This document shows, in pieces, positions 22,318-33,009 of a stretch of 64,000 bases of DNA. The DNA lies in contig NZ_JADWYS010000001.1 of assembly GCF_015831345.1 (NCBI RefSeq), positions 372,001 to 436,000 of the forward strand, read 5' to 3'. Both the position numbers and the translations under genes were made by a program. Each line of letters begins with the position of its first letter. The stretch's first letter is position 1. Origin of the DNA: Caenimonas aquaedulcis (lineage in GTDB: Bacteria > Pseudomonadota > Gammaproteobacteria > Burkholderiales > Burkholderiaceae_C). The notes beneath the pieces were generated by a model. That model ran no database searches, was not told where the DNA came from, and was given only the letters and a program-made list of their open reading frames with translations.

Positions 22318-23022
22318 ATGGCTGACAAGCATCTCTCTACGCAATTCGACAGCGAACTCAACGCGGTGTCCTCGCGCGTCATGGAACTCGGCGGGCTGGT
22401 CGAATCGCAGCTGCGGCACGCGATGTACGCGCTGTCGCAATTCAGCTCCGAGTCGGCGCAGAAGGTGATCGAGATCGAGACCACGGTCAACGCGATGGAA
22501 GTCGACATCGACCGCGAGGTGTCCTCCATCATCGGCCGCCGCCAACCCACGGCGCGCGACCTGCGCCTGCTCATGGCGATTTCCAAAACCACGGCGAACC
22601 TCGAACGCGTCGGTGACGAGGCACAGAAGATCGCCCGCATGGTGCTGTCGATCGTCGAGAAGAGCGGCACGGTGCGCGCCTTGCCGTCGTCCGAACTGCG
22701 CGTGGCCGCCGATCTCGCTTCCGGCCTGCTGCGCAAGGCGCTCGATGCGTTCGCGCGGCTCGACACGACCACCGCCGTCGCGATCCTGAAGGAAGACGAC
22801 CTGATCGACCGCGAGTTCGACGGCTTCGTTCGAAAGCTCATCACCTACATGATGGAAGACCCGCGCACGATCTCGGCGAGCCTGGACCTGCTGTTCCTCG
22901 CGAAGGCGATCGAACGGATCGGCGACCACGCGAAGAACATCGCCGAGTTCATCATCTATATCGTCAAAGGGGCGGACGTCCGCCATACTTCGATGGAAGA
23001 GATCGAGTCCGCAGTCAAATGA
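22318..23022 (+). CDS. phoU: Phosphate signalling protein PhoU
   Basis: PhoU connects PstSCAB to PhoR and keeps the Pho regulon off when phosphate is plentiful. The 234-residue all-helical protein has two copies of the three-helix PhoU repeat. Each ends with the metal-binding signature: ERVGDEAQKIARMV (about residue 96) and ERIGDHAKNIAEFIIYI (about residue 200). The stop overlaps the phoB ATG by 4 nt. Confidence 0.96.
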   Translation: MADKHLSTQFDSELNAVSSRVMELGGLVESQLRHAMYALSQFSSESAQKVIEIETTVNAMEVDIDREVSSIIGRRQPTARDLRLLMAISKTTANLERVGDEAQKIARMVLSIVEKSGTVRALPSSELRVAADLASGLLRKALDAFARLDTTTAVAILKEDDLIDREFDGFVRKLITYMMEDPRTISASLDLLFLAKAIERIGDHAKNIAEFIIYIVKGADVRHTSMEEIESAVK

Positions 23023-23726
23023 AGCAAGTACCGCGCGTCCTGATCGTCGAAGACGAACCCGCGATCGCCGAGCTGGTCGCGGTGAACCTGCGCCACAACG
23101 GCTTCCAGCCCGTGTGGGCCGAGGACGGCATTGCCGCGCAGCGGGAAATCGACTCCGTGCTGCCGGATGTGATCCTGCTCGACTGGATGCTCCCCGGCCA
23201 GAGCGGGCTGGCGCTCGCGCGCAAGTGGCGCGCGGATGCGCGGGCCCGCGCCGTGCCCATCCTCATGCTCACCGCGCGCGGCGACGAGCCCGACAAGGTC
23301 GCGGGCCTGGATGCGGGCGCGGACGACTACATCAGCAAGCCGTTCTCCACGCAGGAGCTGCTCGCGCGCATCCGGGCCGTGCTGCGCCGCCGCGCACCGG
23401 AACACGCGGGCGACATCGTGGCGATCGCCGGGCTCGCGCTCGATGCCTCCACGCACCGTGTCACGTGGAAGGACAAGCCCGTCAAGGTCGGCCCGACGGA
23501 ATTCAAGTTGCTGCAATACCTGATGAAGCACCCGGAGCGTGTCCACAGCCGCTCGCAGCTGCTCGACAAGGTGTGGGGCGACCACGTCTTCATCGAGGAG
23601 CGTACGGTCGACGTGCACGTGAAGCGCCTGCGCGAAGCCCTGGGCCCCGCGGGCGCCCTGATCGAAACCGTGCGCGGAGCGGGCTACCGCATCAGCGGGC
23701 AGATCCCGGTGGGCTCGGCGGCCTGA
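23019..23726 (+). CDS. phoB: Phosphate response regulator PhoB
   Basis: PhoB binds Pho boxes and activates phosphate-starvation genes when phosphorylated by PhoR. The 235-residue protein has a receiver domain (E11, D12 and phospho-acceptor D55 in LLDWMLPG; switch Thr in LMLTARG; Lys in ISKPFS) and an OmpR-type winged helix (about 130-230) with the recognition segment RTVDVHVKRLREAL. The Pho box before pstS should be its own target, giving positive autoregulation. Confidence 0.96.
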   Translation: MKQVPRVLIVEDEPAIAELVAVNLRHNGFQPVWAEDGIAAQREIDSVLPDVILLDWMLPGQSGLALARKWRADARARAVPILMLTARGDEPDKVAGLDAGADDYISKPFSTQELLARIRAVLRRRAPEHAGDIVAIAGLALDASTHRVTWKDKPVKVGPTEFKLLQYLMKHPERVHSRSQLLDKVWGDHVFIEERTVDVHVKRLREALGPAGALIETVRGAGYRISGQIPVGSAA

Positions 23727-23770
23727 CAAGTCATGGCGCCGGATTCATCAACGGCCCGCACAATCCCATC

Positions 23771-25132
23771 ATGTTCTGGCGCCTCTTCGCCTTCCTCGCA
23801 TGCCAGGTCGCCGGCGTCGCCCTGGGAGGGTTCGCGGGCGCCGAAACGGGCGCCGCGGCAGGCGCCGTCGCGGGTGGGCTGGGCTGGTTCATTTTCGACG
23901 GCTCCCGCGGTGCCCGGATGGTGCGCTGGCTGCGCGCGGGCTCGCCGGAGCCTGCGCCTGCCATGGGTGGGCTCTGGGGCGAAGCGGCGGACCGCACACG
24001 GCGCGCATTGCGCGCGCGCGACCACCAGGTCGTCGAGGCGCAGGAGCGGTTGCAGGACTTCCTTGCCGCGATCCAGGCTTCGCCCAATGGCGTCGTGCTG
24101 CTCGATGCCGACGGCCGCATCGAATGGAGCAACCAGACCGCGGCGCATCACCTGGGCATCGATCCGCAGCGCGACCTGCTACAGTTGATCGGCAACCTGC
24201 TGCGCGACCCCGGGTTCGCTGCCTACCAGGCCGGCTCCGACCTGACGCAGGAGATCGTGATCCAGGGGCGGGACAGCTCGCCGTCGCGGCCGATGCGCGT
24301 GTCCGTGCAGCTGCATCCCTACGGCCGCGGGCGGCGCCTGCTGCTGACGCGCGACATCACGGGCATCGAGCAGGCCGAGGCCATGCGGCGCGACTTCGTC
24401 GCGAACGTGTCGCACGAGATCCGGACGCCGCTCACGGTGCTCGGCGGATTCATCGAGACCCTGCAGACCCTGCCGCTCGGCGAGGAGGACCGTGCGCGCT
24501 ACCTCGCGCTCATGTCGCAGCAGGCGCAGCGCATGCAGACCCTCGTGAGCGACCTGCTGACCCTGTCGCGGCTGGAAGGCAGCCCGCCGCCGCGCGCCGC
24601 GGAGTGGACACCGATGGCGACGCTGATGGTGCAGTGCGAAGAGGACGCGAGAGCGCTCGCGGCGATGCAAGCCAAGGACCTGCACATCGAGTTCGGACCG
24701 CCGCCGGCCCTGGAAATTTCGGGCGAACCCCACGAGTTGCTGAGCGCCATGTCCAACCTCGTCGGCAACGCGGTGCGCTACACGCTCGACGGCGGTTCGG
24801 TGCACGTGCAATGGCGAGACCTGCCCGACGGACGGGGAGAGATTTCGGTGCGTGACTCCGGCGTGGGCATCGCACCCGAACACATCTCGCGGCTGACCGA
24901 ACGCTTCTACCGCGTCGACCGCAGCCGTTCGCGCGAGACGGGCGGCACGGGCCTGGGTCTTGCGATCGTCAAGCACGTGGTGCAACGGCACGGCGCGGAA
25001 CTGCGCATCGACAGCACGCCGGGCGTCGGCTCGACGTTTGCGATCGTGCTGCCCGCCGGACGGCTCAGGCCGGCTTCTGCAACGGCGGGTACGAACGCAC
25101 GGCCCGCCACAGAATCAGCGGCAGGACGATAG
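23771..25132 (+). CDS. phoR: Phosphate sensor histidine kinase PhoR
   Basis: PhoR is the membrane kinase that phosphorylates PhoB at low phosphate. The 453-residue protein has a short N-terminal hydrophobic pair of segments (about 5-45, FLACQVAGVALGGFAG and AVAGGLGWFIF), a PAS domain (about 90-200), a HisKA domain with H215 in NVSHEIRTPLTVLGGF, and an HATPase domain with N, G1 and G2 boxes. The ATG is 44 nt after phoB. The last 68 nt run into the convergent MATE gene, an unusually long tail-to-tail overlap. Confidence 0.95.
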   Translation: MFWRLFAFLACQVAGVALGGFAGAETGAAAGAVAGGLGWFIFDGSRGARMVRWLRAGSPEPAPAMGGLWGEAADRTRRALRARDHQVVEAQERLQDFLAAIQASPNGVVLLDADGRIEWSNQTAAHHLGIDPQRDLLQLIGNLLRDPGFAAYQAGSDLTQEIVIQGRDSSPSRPMRVSVQLHPYGRGRRLLLTRDITGIEQAEAMRRDFVANVSHEIRTPLTVLGGFIETLQTLPLGEEDRARYLALMSQQAQRMQTLVSDLLTLSRLEGSPPPRAAEWTPMATLMVQCEEDARALAAMQAKDLHIEFGPPPALEISGEPHELLSAMSNLVGNAVRYTLDGGSVHVQWRDLPDGRGEISVRDSGVGIAPEHISRLTERFYRVDRSRSRETGGTGLGLAIVKHVVQRHGAELRIDSTPGVGSTFAIVLPAGRLRPASATAGTNARPATESAAGR

Positions 25133-26420
25133 CCAGCAGCACCAGCGCGACGGTGCTCATGATCCAGAAGGCCGCCGGCGAATTCAGCGCGGGCCACGGG
25201 CCGATGCCTCGGTAGGCGAGGAGGTAGCCGCCCGTCAAACCCGCTCCCCAGAGGAGCACGCAATACGCGACCAGCGGCGCCACCGCGACGCGGTAGCAAC
25301 GCAGGATGAAGATGCACACGGCCTGCGTGGCGTCGGCGACCTGGTAGAGCGCGAGCCAGGCGAGCAGCGAGGCCGCGAGAGTGACGACTTCGGGGTTGGA
25401 CGTGTAGATGGCCGCGACCTGCTCGCGGGTGACCCACAGCGCGATGGACAGGAAGAGGGCGGTGAGGATCGCAAGCTTCAGGCCCGCGCGGATCGCGCCT
25501 CGCGCTTTCTTCGCGTCGTTGCCGCCCAGCCAGTAGCTCACGCGCGCGCTCGTGGCGATCGCGATCGACAGCGGGATCATGTAGATCACCGCGGCGAGGT
25601 TCGTCACGACCTGGTGCGCGGCGGAAGCGAGCGTGCCCTGGCGCGCGATGAAGAGCGCCATCAGGGTGAAGGAGGTCACTTCCACCATGACGGCGAGCCC
25701 TGCGGGGATGCCGAGGCGAAAGAGCCGCCCGATGGCCGGCCAGTCGGGCGGCTCGAGGCGCGACCAGAGCGCGTAGGGCTTATACAGCGACTGCGTGCGC
25801 AGCAGCACCAGAGCGCCGGCCAGCAGCAGGTAATTGACGACCACCGTCGCCCACGCGCAGCCGACGGCGCCGTGCGCGTCCAGCCCGAAGCCCCCGAAGG
25901 TGAACCAGATCGACAGCGGGATCTTCAGCGCCAGCGACAGCGCCTGCAGCCAGGTGACGAGCAGCGGCTTGTGCAGGCTCTGGTTGAGCGTGCCGTACAT
26001 GCGAAAGAGGAGCGCGGCCGGAAGGGCGAGCGCCAGCGCGGACAGGTAGGCCTTGACGTCGGCCTGCAGCGATTCGGGCACATCCGTCCAGTACAGGAGC
26101 GGGCCGGAGAACACGAGCACCACGAAGCCGACGACCGTGATGATCGCGGCGAGGTAGAGCGACTGCCGGACTGCGCGCCCGAGGTGCGCCGGCCGGTCCG
26201 CGCCATGCAGTTCGGACCATTCGGGCAGCAAGACCTGCAGCACGCCCACGAGCGCGACGAACACGCTGATGTAGACCGCCGAGCCGACCGACAGCGCGGC
26301 CAGCGCCTGCTGCGAAAAGCGTCCGGCGACGATGGTGTCGGTCACGCCGAAGGCCATGACCGCGAGTTGCCCGACAAGCACGGGCGTCGCTTGCCGCAGG
26401 ATGTGGCGCAGCTCCGTCAC
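25065..26420 (-). CDS. MATE-family efflux transporter
   Basis: This is an inner-membrane cation-coupled antiporter of the MATE (NorM-like) family; its substrate is unknown. The 451-residue protein starts VTELRHILRQATPVLVGQLAVMAFGVTDTIVAGRF, the classic MATE opening, and has about 12 hydrophobic segments in two six-helix halves. I chose the GTG that overlaps the upstream membrane protein gene by 4 nt. The frame stays open much farther upstream, but that extension has no homology sense. The 3' end overlaps phoR by 68 nt. Confidence 0.9.
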   Translation of the reverse strand: MTELRHILRQATPVLVGQLAVMAFGVTDTIVAGRFSQQALAALSVGSAVYISVFVALVGVLQVLLPEWSELHGADRPAHLGRAVRQSLYLAAIITVVGFVVLVFSGPLLYWTDVPESLQADVKAYLSALALALPAALLFRMYGTLNQSLHKPLLVTWLQALSLALKIPLSIWFTFGGFGLDAHGAVGCAWATVVVNYLLLAGALVLLRTQSLYKPYALWSRLEPPDWPAIGRLFRLGIPAGLAVMVEVTSFTLMALFIARQGTLASAAHQVVTNLAAVIYMIPLSIAIATSARVSYWLGGNDAKKARGAIRAGLKLAILTALFLSIALWVTREQVAAIYTSNPEVVTLAASLLAWLALYQVADATQAVCIFILRCYRVAVAPLVAYCVLLWGAGLTGGYLLAYRGIGPWPALNSPAAFWIMSTVALVLLAIVLPLILWRAVRSYPPLQKPA

Positions 26421-28108
26421 GGGCGGGTCGCGCGGCGAAACAGCAGCACGTTGTCGTTGGCGTCTGCGGGACGCCGCACGCTGGAAACCAGTTGCCACGC
26501 ACGCATGTCGAGGGCGACGGGCATCGCGGGTTGCACGTCGGCCGCGGCCAGGAGCCAGGGGCACGCCGGCGCGCGCGCGGCGACGCGCAGGTCCATGCCG
26601 CCGTGGAAGCGGAAGGCGGCGAGCTGGCCGCGGCTCAAGCCGAAGGTCTCTACGCAGCCCGGACGCTCCATCAGCCGCGAAACGCCGCGAACCACGGGAC
26701 CGTAGCTGCGCGCGTAGTCGAGCACCGGGATCCACAGCGTCATGAGCAGCAGCCAGCACAGTGCCGCGCCTCCGGCGGGCAGCACGAGGCTTTTCCAGAT
26801 CACGGTCCGGTGGCGGCCCGTGCGCCAACGCACCAGCCAGGCCCAGGCGATGGTGGCCAGCAGTGCGGCAGCGAAGGCCCAGATCGAAAAGCTCGGTTCG
26901 AAGCCCGGCGCCAGCCGCGCGACGTTGGCCGCGGGCTTCGCGGGCACGCCGGTCTGCAGCGAAATCCAGATCACCCAGATGACGATCGCGCAGCCGCTGA
27001 AGAAGAGCAGCGTGAACCAGTCGATCAACGCGCCGACGCTGCGGCTGAAGGTGGGCAGCGCGAACGCGGCGAGGGTCGCGAGGGCGGGCAGGGCGAGCAG
27101 CAGCGAGCGGTCCGAGGAAGGGGCAGCCACCGAAGTGCCGACCGCCACCACGACGAACCACAAGGGCAGGGCGACGTGGCGTGCCGCGAGCTGACGGCGC
27201 CAGCGCCACAGCGTCCACAGGGCCAGGGGCCACGCCGGCCAGGTGAACCACAGCAGGAGGCGCCCGAGCGGGCCCCAGTCGCGGGCCAGCCAGTCCGCGC
27301 TGATGCGCCATTGCCACAGGCCCAGCCAGGTGGCGAGCGCGATTGTCGCGGCCAGCGACCCGGCGAGCACCGCGACGCATGTGCCCCTCGAATGGCCGCG
27401 CAATTCGTCGTCCGGGCTGCTGTCGGCGAGTTCGATCGCGAGTCCGCCCGCGACGAACAGCACCGCCATGACGGGCGCCCCGCTGAGCGACAGCCCCACG
27501 AGGCCTGCCATCAGCGAGGCCCCTGCCGTGACGAGCCGCCGCGGCAGCGCCGCCATGCCCTGGAACGCCAGCGCGGTGAACGCGATCTGGGCGAGCGATG
27601 GCGTCGTCTCGTGCGTGAACTGCGCAAGTCCCAGGGTGGCAATGAGGGCCAGCAGGCCTCCGTCGGCCATCGCGCGCGCGTAATCCGGCGGACTGGCTTC
27701 GCCGCCGAAGGCGAAGGGCACGGGTTGGGCACGGGGACTGCGCGCGAGGGCATAGACGCCGTACCAGGTGGACAGCAGGGTGAGCGCGAGCAGCAGGATG
27801 AACGGAATGCGGGCCGCGAAGTCCGCGGGGATCCAGGCCGGGGCAGCCTGGATGGCCCACGCGCCCAGCCAGTAGGGCAGCAGCGCGTCGAATTCGGGCG
27901 GTTGGCCGACCAGCACCGGCGCGAACCAGGAGGACGCGCCGCGCGCCATTTCGAACATGTAGCCGAACGCGGTGACGTCCGCGTTCTTCCACGGTTCGCG
28001 GCCGATGAACCCGGGTACCACGTAGGCCAGGCAAAACAGCAGCAGGGCCGCCCGCGGCAGGCGGCGCACGGCGTCCTGGGTGACGATGGCGGGGGTCGGC
28101 TGGTTCAA
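26417..28108 (-). CDS. Large polytopic membrane protein, possible GT39/ArnT-like glycosyltransferase
   Basis: This 563-residue protein has about 11-12 hydrophobic segments and a soluble C-terminal domain of roughly 100 residues. The first luminal loop contains REPWKNADVTAFGYMFEMARG and later PPEFDALLPYWLGAWAIQ. Acidic residues after TM1 and a PPLLPYWL-type motif resemble lipid-linked-sugar transferases (GT39/ArnT, GT-C fold), so a glycosyltransferase is a reasonable but unproven guess. It is cotranscribed with the MATE exporter (4-nt overlap), perhaps handling a lipid-linked product. Confidence 0.55.
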   Translation of the reverse strand: MNQPTPAIVTQDAVRRLPRAALLLFCLAYVVPGFIGREPWKNADVTAFGYMFEMARGASSWFAPVLVGQPPEFDALLPYWLGAWAIQAAPAWIPADFAARIPFILLLALTLLSTWYGVYALARSPRAQPVPFAFGGEASPPDYARAMADGGLLALIATLGLAQFTHETTPSLAQIAFTALAFQGMAALPRRLVTAGASLMAGLVGLSLSGAPVMAVLFVAGGLAIELADSSPDDELRGHSRGTCVAVLAGSLAATIALATWLGLWQWRISADWLARDWGPLGRLLLWFTWPAWPLALWTLWRWRRQLAARHVALPLWFVVVAVGTSVAAPSSDRSLLLALPALATLAAFALPTFSRSVGALIDWFTLLFFSGCAIVIWVIWISLQTGVPAKPAANVARLAPGFEPSFSIWAFAAALLATIAWAWLVRWRTGRHRTVIWKSLVLPAGGAALCWLLLMTLWIPVLDYARSYGPVVRGVSRLMERPGCVETFGLSRGQLAAFRFHGGMDLRVAARAPACPWLLAAADVQPAMPVALDMRAWQLVSSVRRPADANDNVLLFRRATRP

Positions 28109-28144
28109 GCGCGCAATTATGGTGCGGCGGGAGGCCGCGGCATG

Positions 28145-28176
28145 AAAAAGGGCAGCGCGGTGACCCGGGCTGCCCT
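28145..28176 (-). terminator. Intrinsic terminator after rpmE2
   Basis: On the minus strand, GGGCAGC (28175-28169) pairs with GCTGCCC (28156-28150), followed by a run of five T (complement of 28145-28149). It lies 23 nt past the rpmE2 stop and separates it from the membrane protein gene downstream. Confidence 0.75.
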
Positions 28177-28198
28177 GACTCTGGCGGTGGCGCTGCGA

Positions 28199-28483
28199 TC
28201 AGGCGGCGCTGGTGTCGCCCTTGGCGTCGCCTTCTGGCTTCTTGCCGAACTTCTTGAAGAACTTGTCGACCCGGCCGCCCATGTCGTTGACCGACTTCTG
28301 GGTGCCCGTGTAGAACGGATGCGATTCACTGGAGGTGTCCAGCTTGAAGAGCGGCAGCTCGCGGCCGTCGTCGGTCTTGCCGGTTTCCTTCGTCTGCACG
28401 CAGGAGCGCGTCACGAACTTGAAACCGTTGGAGAGGTCCACGAAGAGAACTTCGCGGTAGCCGGGGTGAATGCCTTCTTTCAT
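28199..28483 (-). CDS. rpmE2: Type B 50S ribosomal protein L31
   Basis: This is a ribosomal protein L31 of the zinc-independent type B. The 94-residue protein has the start [23 protein letters not shown] and the [30 protein letters not shown] core. It has one Cys (TRSCVQT) but not the CxxC pairs of the zinc-binding type A, so it should not need zinc. The C-terminal tail [11 protein letters not shown] is variable. It follows rho on the minus strand and is closed by a strong terminator. Confidence 0.94.
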   Translation of the reverse strand: MKEGIHPGYREVLFVDLSNGFKFVTRSCVQTKETGKTDDGRELPLFKLDTSSESHPFYTGTQKSVNDMGGRVDKFFKKFGKKPEGDAKGDTSAA

Positions 28484-28550
28484 GGTCTTCCTTGTGTCGG
28501 TAGCGGTAGCCGGCCCGGACGATTCCAGGCTACTTTCCGCGAAGCCTTCA

Positions 28551-28579
28551 ATTATACATAGAAATCAACCACTTACCAG
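28551..28579 (-). promoter_or_regulatory. Candidate rpmE2 promoter
   Basis: In the 109-nt rho-rpmE2 gap the minus strand carries a perfect TATAAT (complement of 28551-28556), about 70 nt before the rpmE2 ATG. TGGTAA lies 17 nt upstream as a weak -35. It would give rpmE2 transcription independent of rho. Confidence 0.4.
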
Positions 28580-28592
28580 CTCCGCCCGGGGC

Positions 28593-29858
<1,266 letters not shown>

Positions 29859-29864
29859 GGAGTG

Positions 29865-29879
29865 ACTCCTGGACGGAGT
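29865..29879 (-). promoter_or_regulatory. Hairpin enclosing the rho ribosome-binding site
   Basis: ACTCC and GGAGT form a 5-bp stem around a 5-nt loop immediately before the rho start codon, with the AGGAG Shine-Dalgarno inside the stem. The stem is short, so it would only modulate translation. Confidence 0.35.
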
Positions 29880-29990
29880 TTGTTGAAATCTTGGGGGGAG
29901 GTGGCGCGGGGCGAGATGGCCTCGCGTGCCGGAAACTCGAACCGGAAGCCTTCGTGTGGCCAGCCGGTGATCTGGAGGGGAGTATAGAGC

Positions 29991-30016
29991 AAAACAAAGG
30001 GCCCGATGGGGCCCTT
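29991..30016 (-). terminator. Intrinsic terminator after trxA
   Basis: On the minus strand AAGGGCCC (30016-30009) pairs with GGGCCCTT (30004-29997) around a 4-nt loop, followed by TGTTTTG. It sits 33 nt past the trxA stop and separates trxA from rho. Confidence 0.8.
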
Positions 30017-30048
30017 GTTCGATCGGTGCGGGGCGGGCCCGCGCCGGT

Positions 30049-30381
30049 TCAGGCGAGTTGCTGGTCGATGAAGGCCGTGAGCTGCGCCTTGCTCATCGCA
30101 CCGACCTTGGTCGCCGCGAGTTCGCCGTTCTTGAACAGCATGAGCGTCGGGATGCCGCGGATGCCGAACTTCGCGGGGATGTCGCGGTTCTCGTCGACGT
30201 TCATCTTGGCGATCTGCAGCTTGTCGCCATAGGTGCCCGCGACTTCGTCGAGGATGGGCGCGATCATCTTGCACGGACCGCACCACTCGGCCCAGTAATC
30301 GACGAGCACCGGCTTGCCGGCTTGCAGCACGTCGGCTTCGAAGCTGGAATCGGAAATATGCTTGATGAGATCGCTGGCCAT
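30049..30381 (-). CDS. trxA: Thioredoxin 1
   Basis: This is the cytoplasmic disulfide reductase serving ribonucleotide reductase and other targets. The 110-residue protein has the WCGPC active site at 33-37, the buried Asp equivalent in VLVDYWAEW, and the cis-Pro in [11 protein letters not shown]. Length and sequence are those of canonical Trx1. It is upstream of rho, as in E. coli and most betaproteobacteria, but here separated by a strong terminator. The divergent neighbour is the AddB-like gene. Confidence 0.97.
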   Translation of the reverse strand: MASDLIKHISDSSFEADVLQAGKPVLVDYWAEWCGPCKMIAPILDEVAGTYGDKLQIAKMNVDENRDIPAKFGIRGIPTLMLFKNGELAATKVGAMSKAQLTAFIDQQLA

Positions 30382-30495
30382 GATTGTTCCTTGTTGTTGC
30401 GAGCCGGCAAAGACGCTGCGCCGGTCCAAGTACAGTGAGGGAATTGTGACAGAAACCAAGTCCCCGCGTCGCCTGTGCACGCCCTCCCGAATCCT

Positions 30496-33009
30496 ATGGA
30501 TGCGATAGCCCAAACACATCGCGCCACCCTTGCGCTCGACGCGCTGATGAGCCAGTTGCGCGAGCGGATGCGTACGCATGGCGCGCATCCCGCGCGTACT
30601 GTCGTGCTCATGCCGTTCATGCACCTCCTTCCGCTTGCGCGGGACGCGTGGGCCCTGCATTCGCCCGACGGCTTCACGCCCCGCTTCGAGACGACGCAGA
30701 CCTGGGCGGCGCAACACCTGTTCTCGCCCGGACCGGACGACTGGACCGGCGACGTGGGACGGGACCTGCTGACGGCGCAGGCCTTGCTGGAACGCGCGGG
30801 CCTCGGCGCTCGCTCCGACGTGCTCGCGCAGCGCCTCGTCGAAGCCGCGGGCCAGCTCGCGGGCGCCGCGGCCGCCGTTGCGCCAGGTCGCCGCGCGGCG
30901 TGGGCGGCGGCTGCGCGCGCGAGTCTGGCGCAGGGGCAGGACGCGCCGGTGCTCGCGCTCGAAGCAGCCGTGTCGCGTGTCGCGCTCGAATGGGCAGCTG
31001 CTTCGTCCTATCCGGGCGATGCCTTGTTCGATCCGCGCGCGGCGTCGTCGGTCGACCTGCTCGTGGTGGTCCGCGGCCTGCGCTCGGACGCATTCGCCAC
31101 CGCACTGGCGCAAACGATGCCGGGACGCGCCGAGCTGCTCGAGCTCGATGCGCAGGGAACGCCGGGCGACCTGCACCTGCACGAGGCGCTCGATCCGGCC
31201 GACGAAGCGGCGCGCGCCGCGGCCTGCGTGCTGCGCCACGTGGCGGCGGGGCGCGTGCCCGTGGCATTGCCCGCGCTCGATCGCATCCTCGCGCGGCGCG
31301 TGCGCGCCATGCTCGAAGACCAGGTCGCGATCTCCGACGAGACCGGGTGGAAGCTGTCCACCACGCGGGCCGGCGCGCACGTGATGCTGGCGCTGCGCGC
31401 GAGCACCTGGAGCGCCGGGGCCGATGCGGTGCTCGACTGGCTGAAGAATGCCCCGCTCGTTCCCGCGAATACGGTGCTCGCCATCGAGCGGCGGGTGCGG
31501 CGCGCGGGCATTCGCGACTGGCGTTCGGTGCGCGCCGGAGATTTCACCGACGGCCAGCAGGCGCTGCTGGAGCGGGTCAATGCCTGGCGCGAGCGCTTGC
31601 AGGCCGCACGGCCGCTGACGCGCTGGCTGGCGGACTTGCGCAGCGTCCTGGAAGACACAGGCCAATGGAATGGCCTCGTCGCAGACGCCGCGGGCGATTC
31701 CGTCATTTCCGCGCTGCGGCTGCAGGAAGGCGCGGCGCTCGAATGGGCGGAATTGCCGCAGGCGTCCCGCCGCTTCGGCCTCGATGCCTTCACGGCGTGG
31801 GTGAACGAAACGCTGGAAGCGCATAGCTTCAAGGCGTCCTGCGCGGATCCGCAGGTCGTGATCCTCCCATTGCACCAGATGCTGGGACGTCCCTTCGCTT
31901 CGATGGTGCTCGCGGGTTGCGACGAGACGCGGCTGGCGCCCTCGCCGCAGCCCGAGGGCGGCTGGACGGCCGCGCAACGGGAGGTTCTCGGACTGCCCCC
32001 CCGCGAAACGCTGGAGGCCGAGTTGCGCGCCGCGTGGCGCCAGGCGCTCCAGGTGCCGCATGCCGACCTGCTCTGGCGCACGCACGACGACAGCGGCGAA
32101 TCGATACTCGCCAGTCCCCTGGTGCAGGCGTTGCAACAGGAGCGCGCTGCGGTGCCTGCCGCGGACCCCCGGCCGCTGGTGGATGTGAAGGCCGCGCCGA
32201 CCGCGCGTCCCGAAGCGCTGGGCAATGAACTCCCGGTTCAACAGCTCTCGGCGAGCGCCTACGAGGACTTGCGCAGGTGCCCCTACCGCTTCTTTGCGAT
32301 GCGCCAGCTGAACCTACAGGAGGCCGACGAGATCGACGCGGACCTGGACAAGCGCGACTTCGGCAACTGGCTGCACGACGTGCTCGGCAATTTCCACACG
32401 GCCATGGCGGACAGCTGGGAGCCGCCGGGCCCGGGACGCCGCACGCTGCTGGACATCACCGCCGAGGAGGTCACGCGGGCGCAACGCTTCGAGGAGGGCG
32501 AGTTCCTGCCGTTCGCCGCGGCCTGGCCGCAGGTGCGCGATGGCTATCTGGAATGGCTGGCCAACCACGAGGCCAAGGAAGGCGCGCGTTTCGAGAGCGC
32601 GGAGAGCAGGCACGAGACCTCTCTGGGCGACATCCAGCTCGTCGGCCGAATCGATCGCATCGATGCGCTGCCGGACGGCCGGCGCATGGTGATGGACTAC
32701 AAGACGGAAGCGCGGCCCGCGAGCGTGGAGCGCGTGCGCAACCCGGGCGAGGACACGCAGCTCGCGTTCTACGCGGCGCTCCTGCACGACGACACGCTGC
32801 GCGCCGCATACATCAACGTCGGCGAGCGGGGCAAGACCGATACCGTGGAGCAGGAACACGTCGTGGACGCGCGCGACATGCTGGTGGACGGCATTCTTCA
32901 CGACCTGTCGCGCATCCGCTCGGGCGAGCCGCTGCACGCGCTGGGCGAGGGCAAGGCCTGCGAGTTCTGTGCGGCGCGCGGCCTGTGCCGCCGGGATTTC
33001 TGGTCATGA
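30496..33009 (+). CDS. AddB-like PD-(D/E)XK nuclease
   Basis: This is the predicted nuclease subunit of an AddAB-type helicase-nuclease that processes double-strand breaks. The 837-residue protein lacks a clear Walker A but has a C-terminal nuclease domain with [12 protein letters not shown] and MDYKTE (D734, K736). Four cysteines match the AddB iron-sulfur staple: C595 (RRCPYRFF) and C822, C825, C831 ([10 protein letters not shown]). The ATG is chosen; a GTG 7 codons upstream is also possible and neither has a strong ribosome-binding site. The stop overlaps the helicase gene by 4 nt. Confidence 0.85.
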   Translation: MDAIAQTHRATLALDALMSQLRERMRTHGAHPARTVVLMPFMHLLPLARDAWALHSPDGFTPRFETTQTWAAQHLFSPGPDDWTGDVGRDLLTAQALLERAGLGARSDVLAQRLVEAAGQLAGAAAAVAPGRRAAWAAAARASLAQGQDAPVLALEAAVSRVALEWAAASSYPGDALFDPRAASSVDLLVVVRGLRSDAFATALAQTMPGRAELLELDAQGTPGDLHLHEALDPADEAARAAACVLRHVAAGRVPVALPALDRILARRVRAMLEDQVAISDETGWKLSTTRAGAHVMLALRASTWSAGADAVLDWLKNAPLVPANTVLAIERRVRRAGIRDWRSVRAGDFTDGQQALLERVNAWRERLQAARPLTRWLADLRSVLEDTGQWNGLVADAAGDSVISALRLQEGAALEWAELPQASRRFGLDAFTAWVNETLEAHSFKASCADPQVVILPLHQMLGRPFASMVLAGCDETRLAPSPQPEGGWTAAQREVLGLPPRETLEAELRAAWRQALQVPHADLLWRTHDDSGESILASPLVQALQQERAAVPAADPRPLVDVKAAPTARPEALGNELPVQQLSASAYEDLRRCPYRFFAMRQLNLQEADEIDADLDKRDFGNWLHDVLGNFHTAMADSWEPPGPGRRTLLDITAEEVTRAQRFEEGEFLPFAAAWPQVRDGYLEWLANHEAKEGARFESAESRHETSLGDIQLVGRIDRIDALPDGRRMVMDYKTEARPASVERVRNPGEDTQLAFYAALLHDDTLRAAYINVGERGKTDTVEQEHVVDARDMLVDGILHDLSRIRSGEPLHALGEGKACEFCAARGLCRRDFWS

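Noticed and set aside
26421..28034. In-frame upstream extension of the MATE gene
   Set aside because: It lies in an alternative frame of the adjacent membrane protein and lacks hydrophobic periodicity; the MATE signature starts at the chosen GTG.
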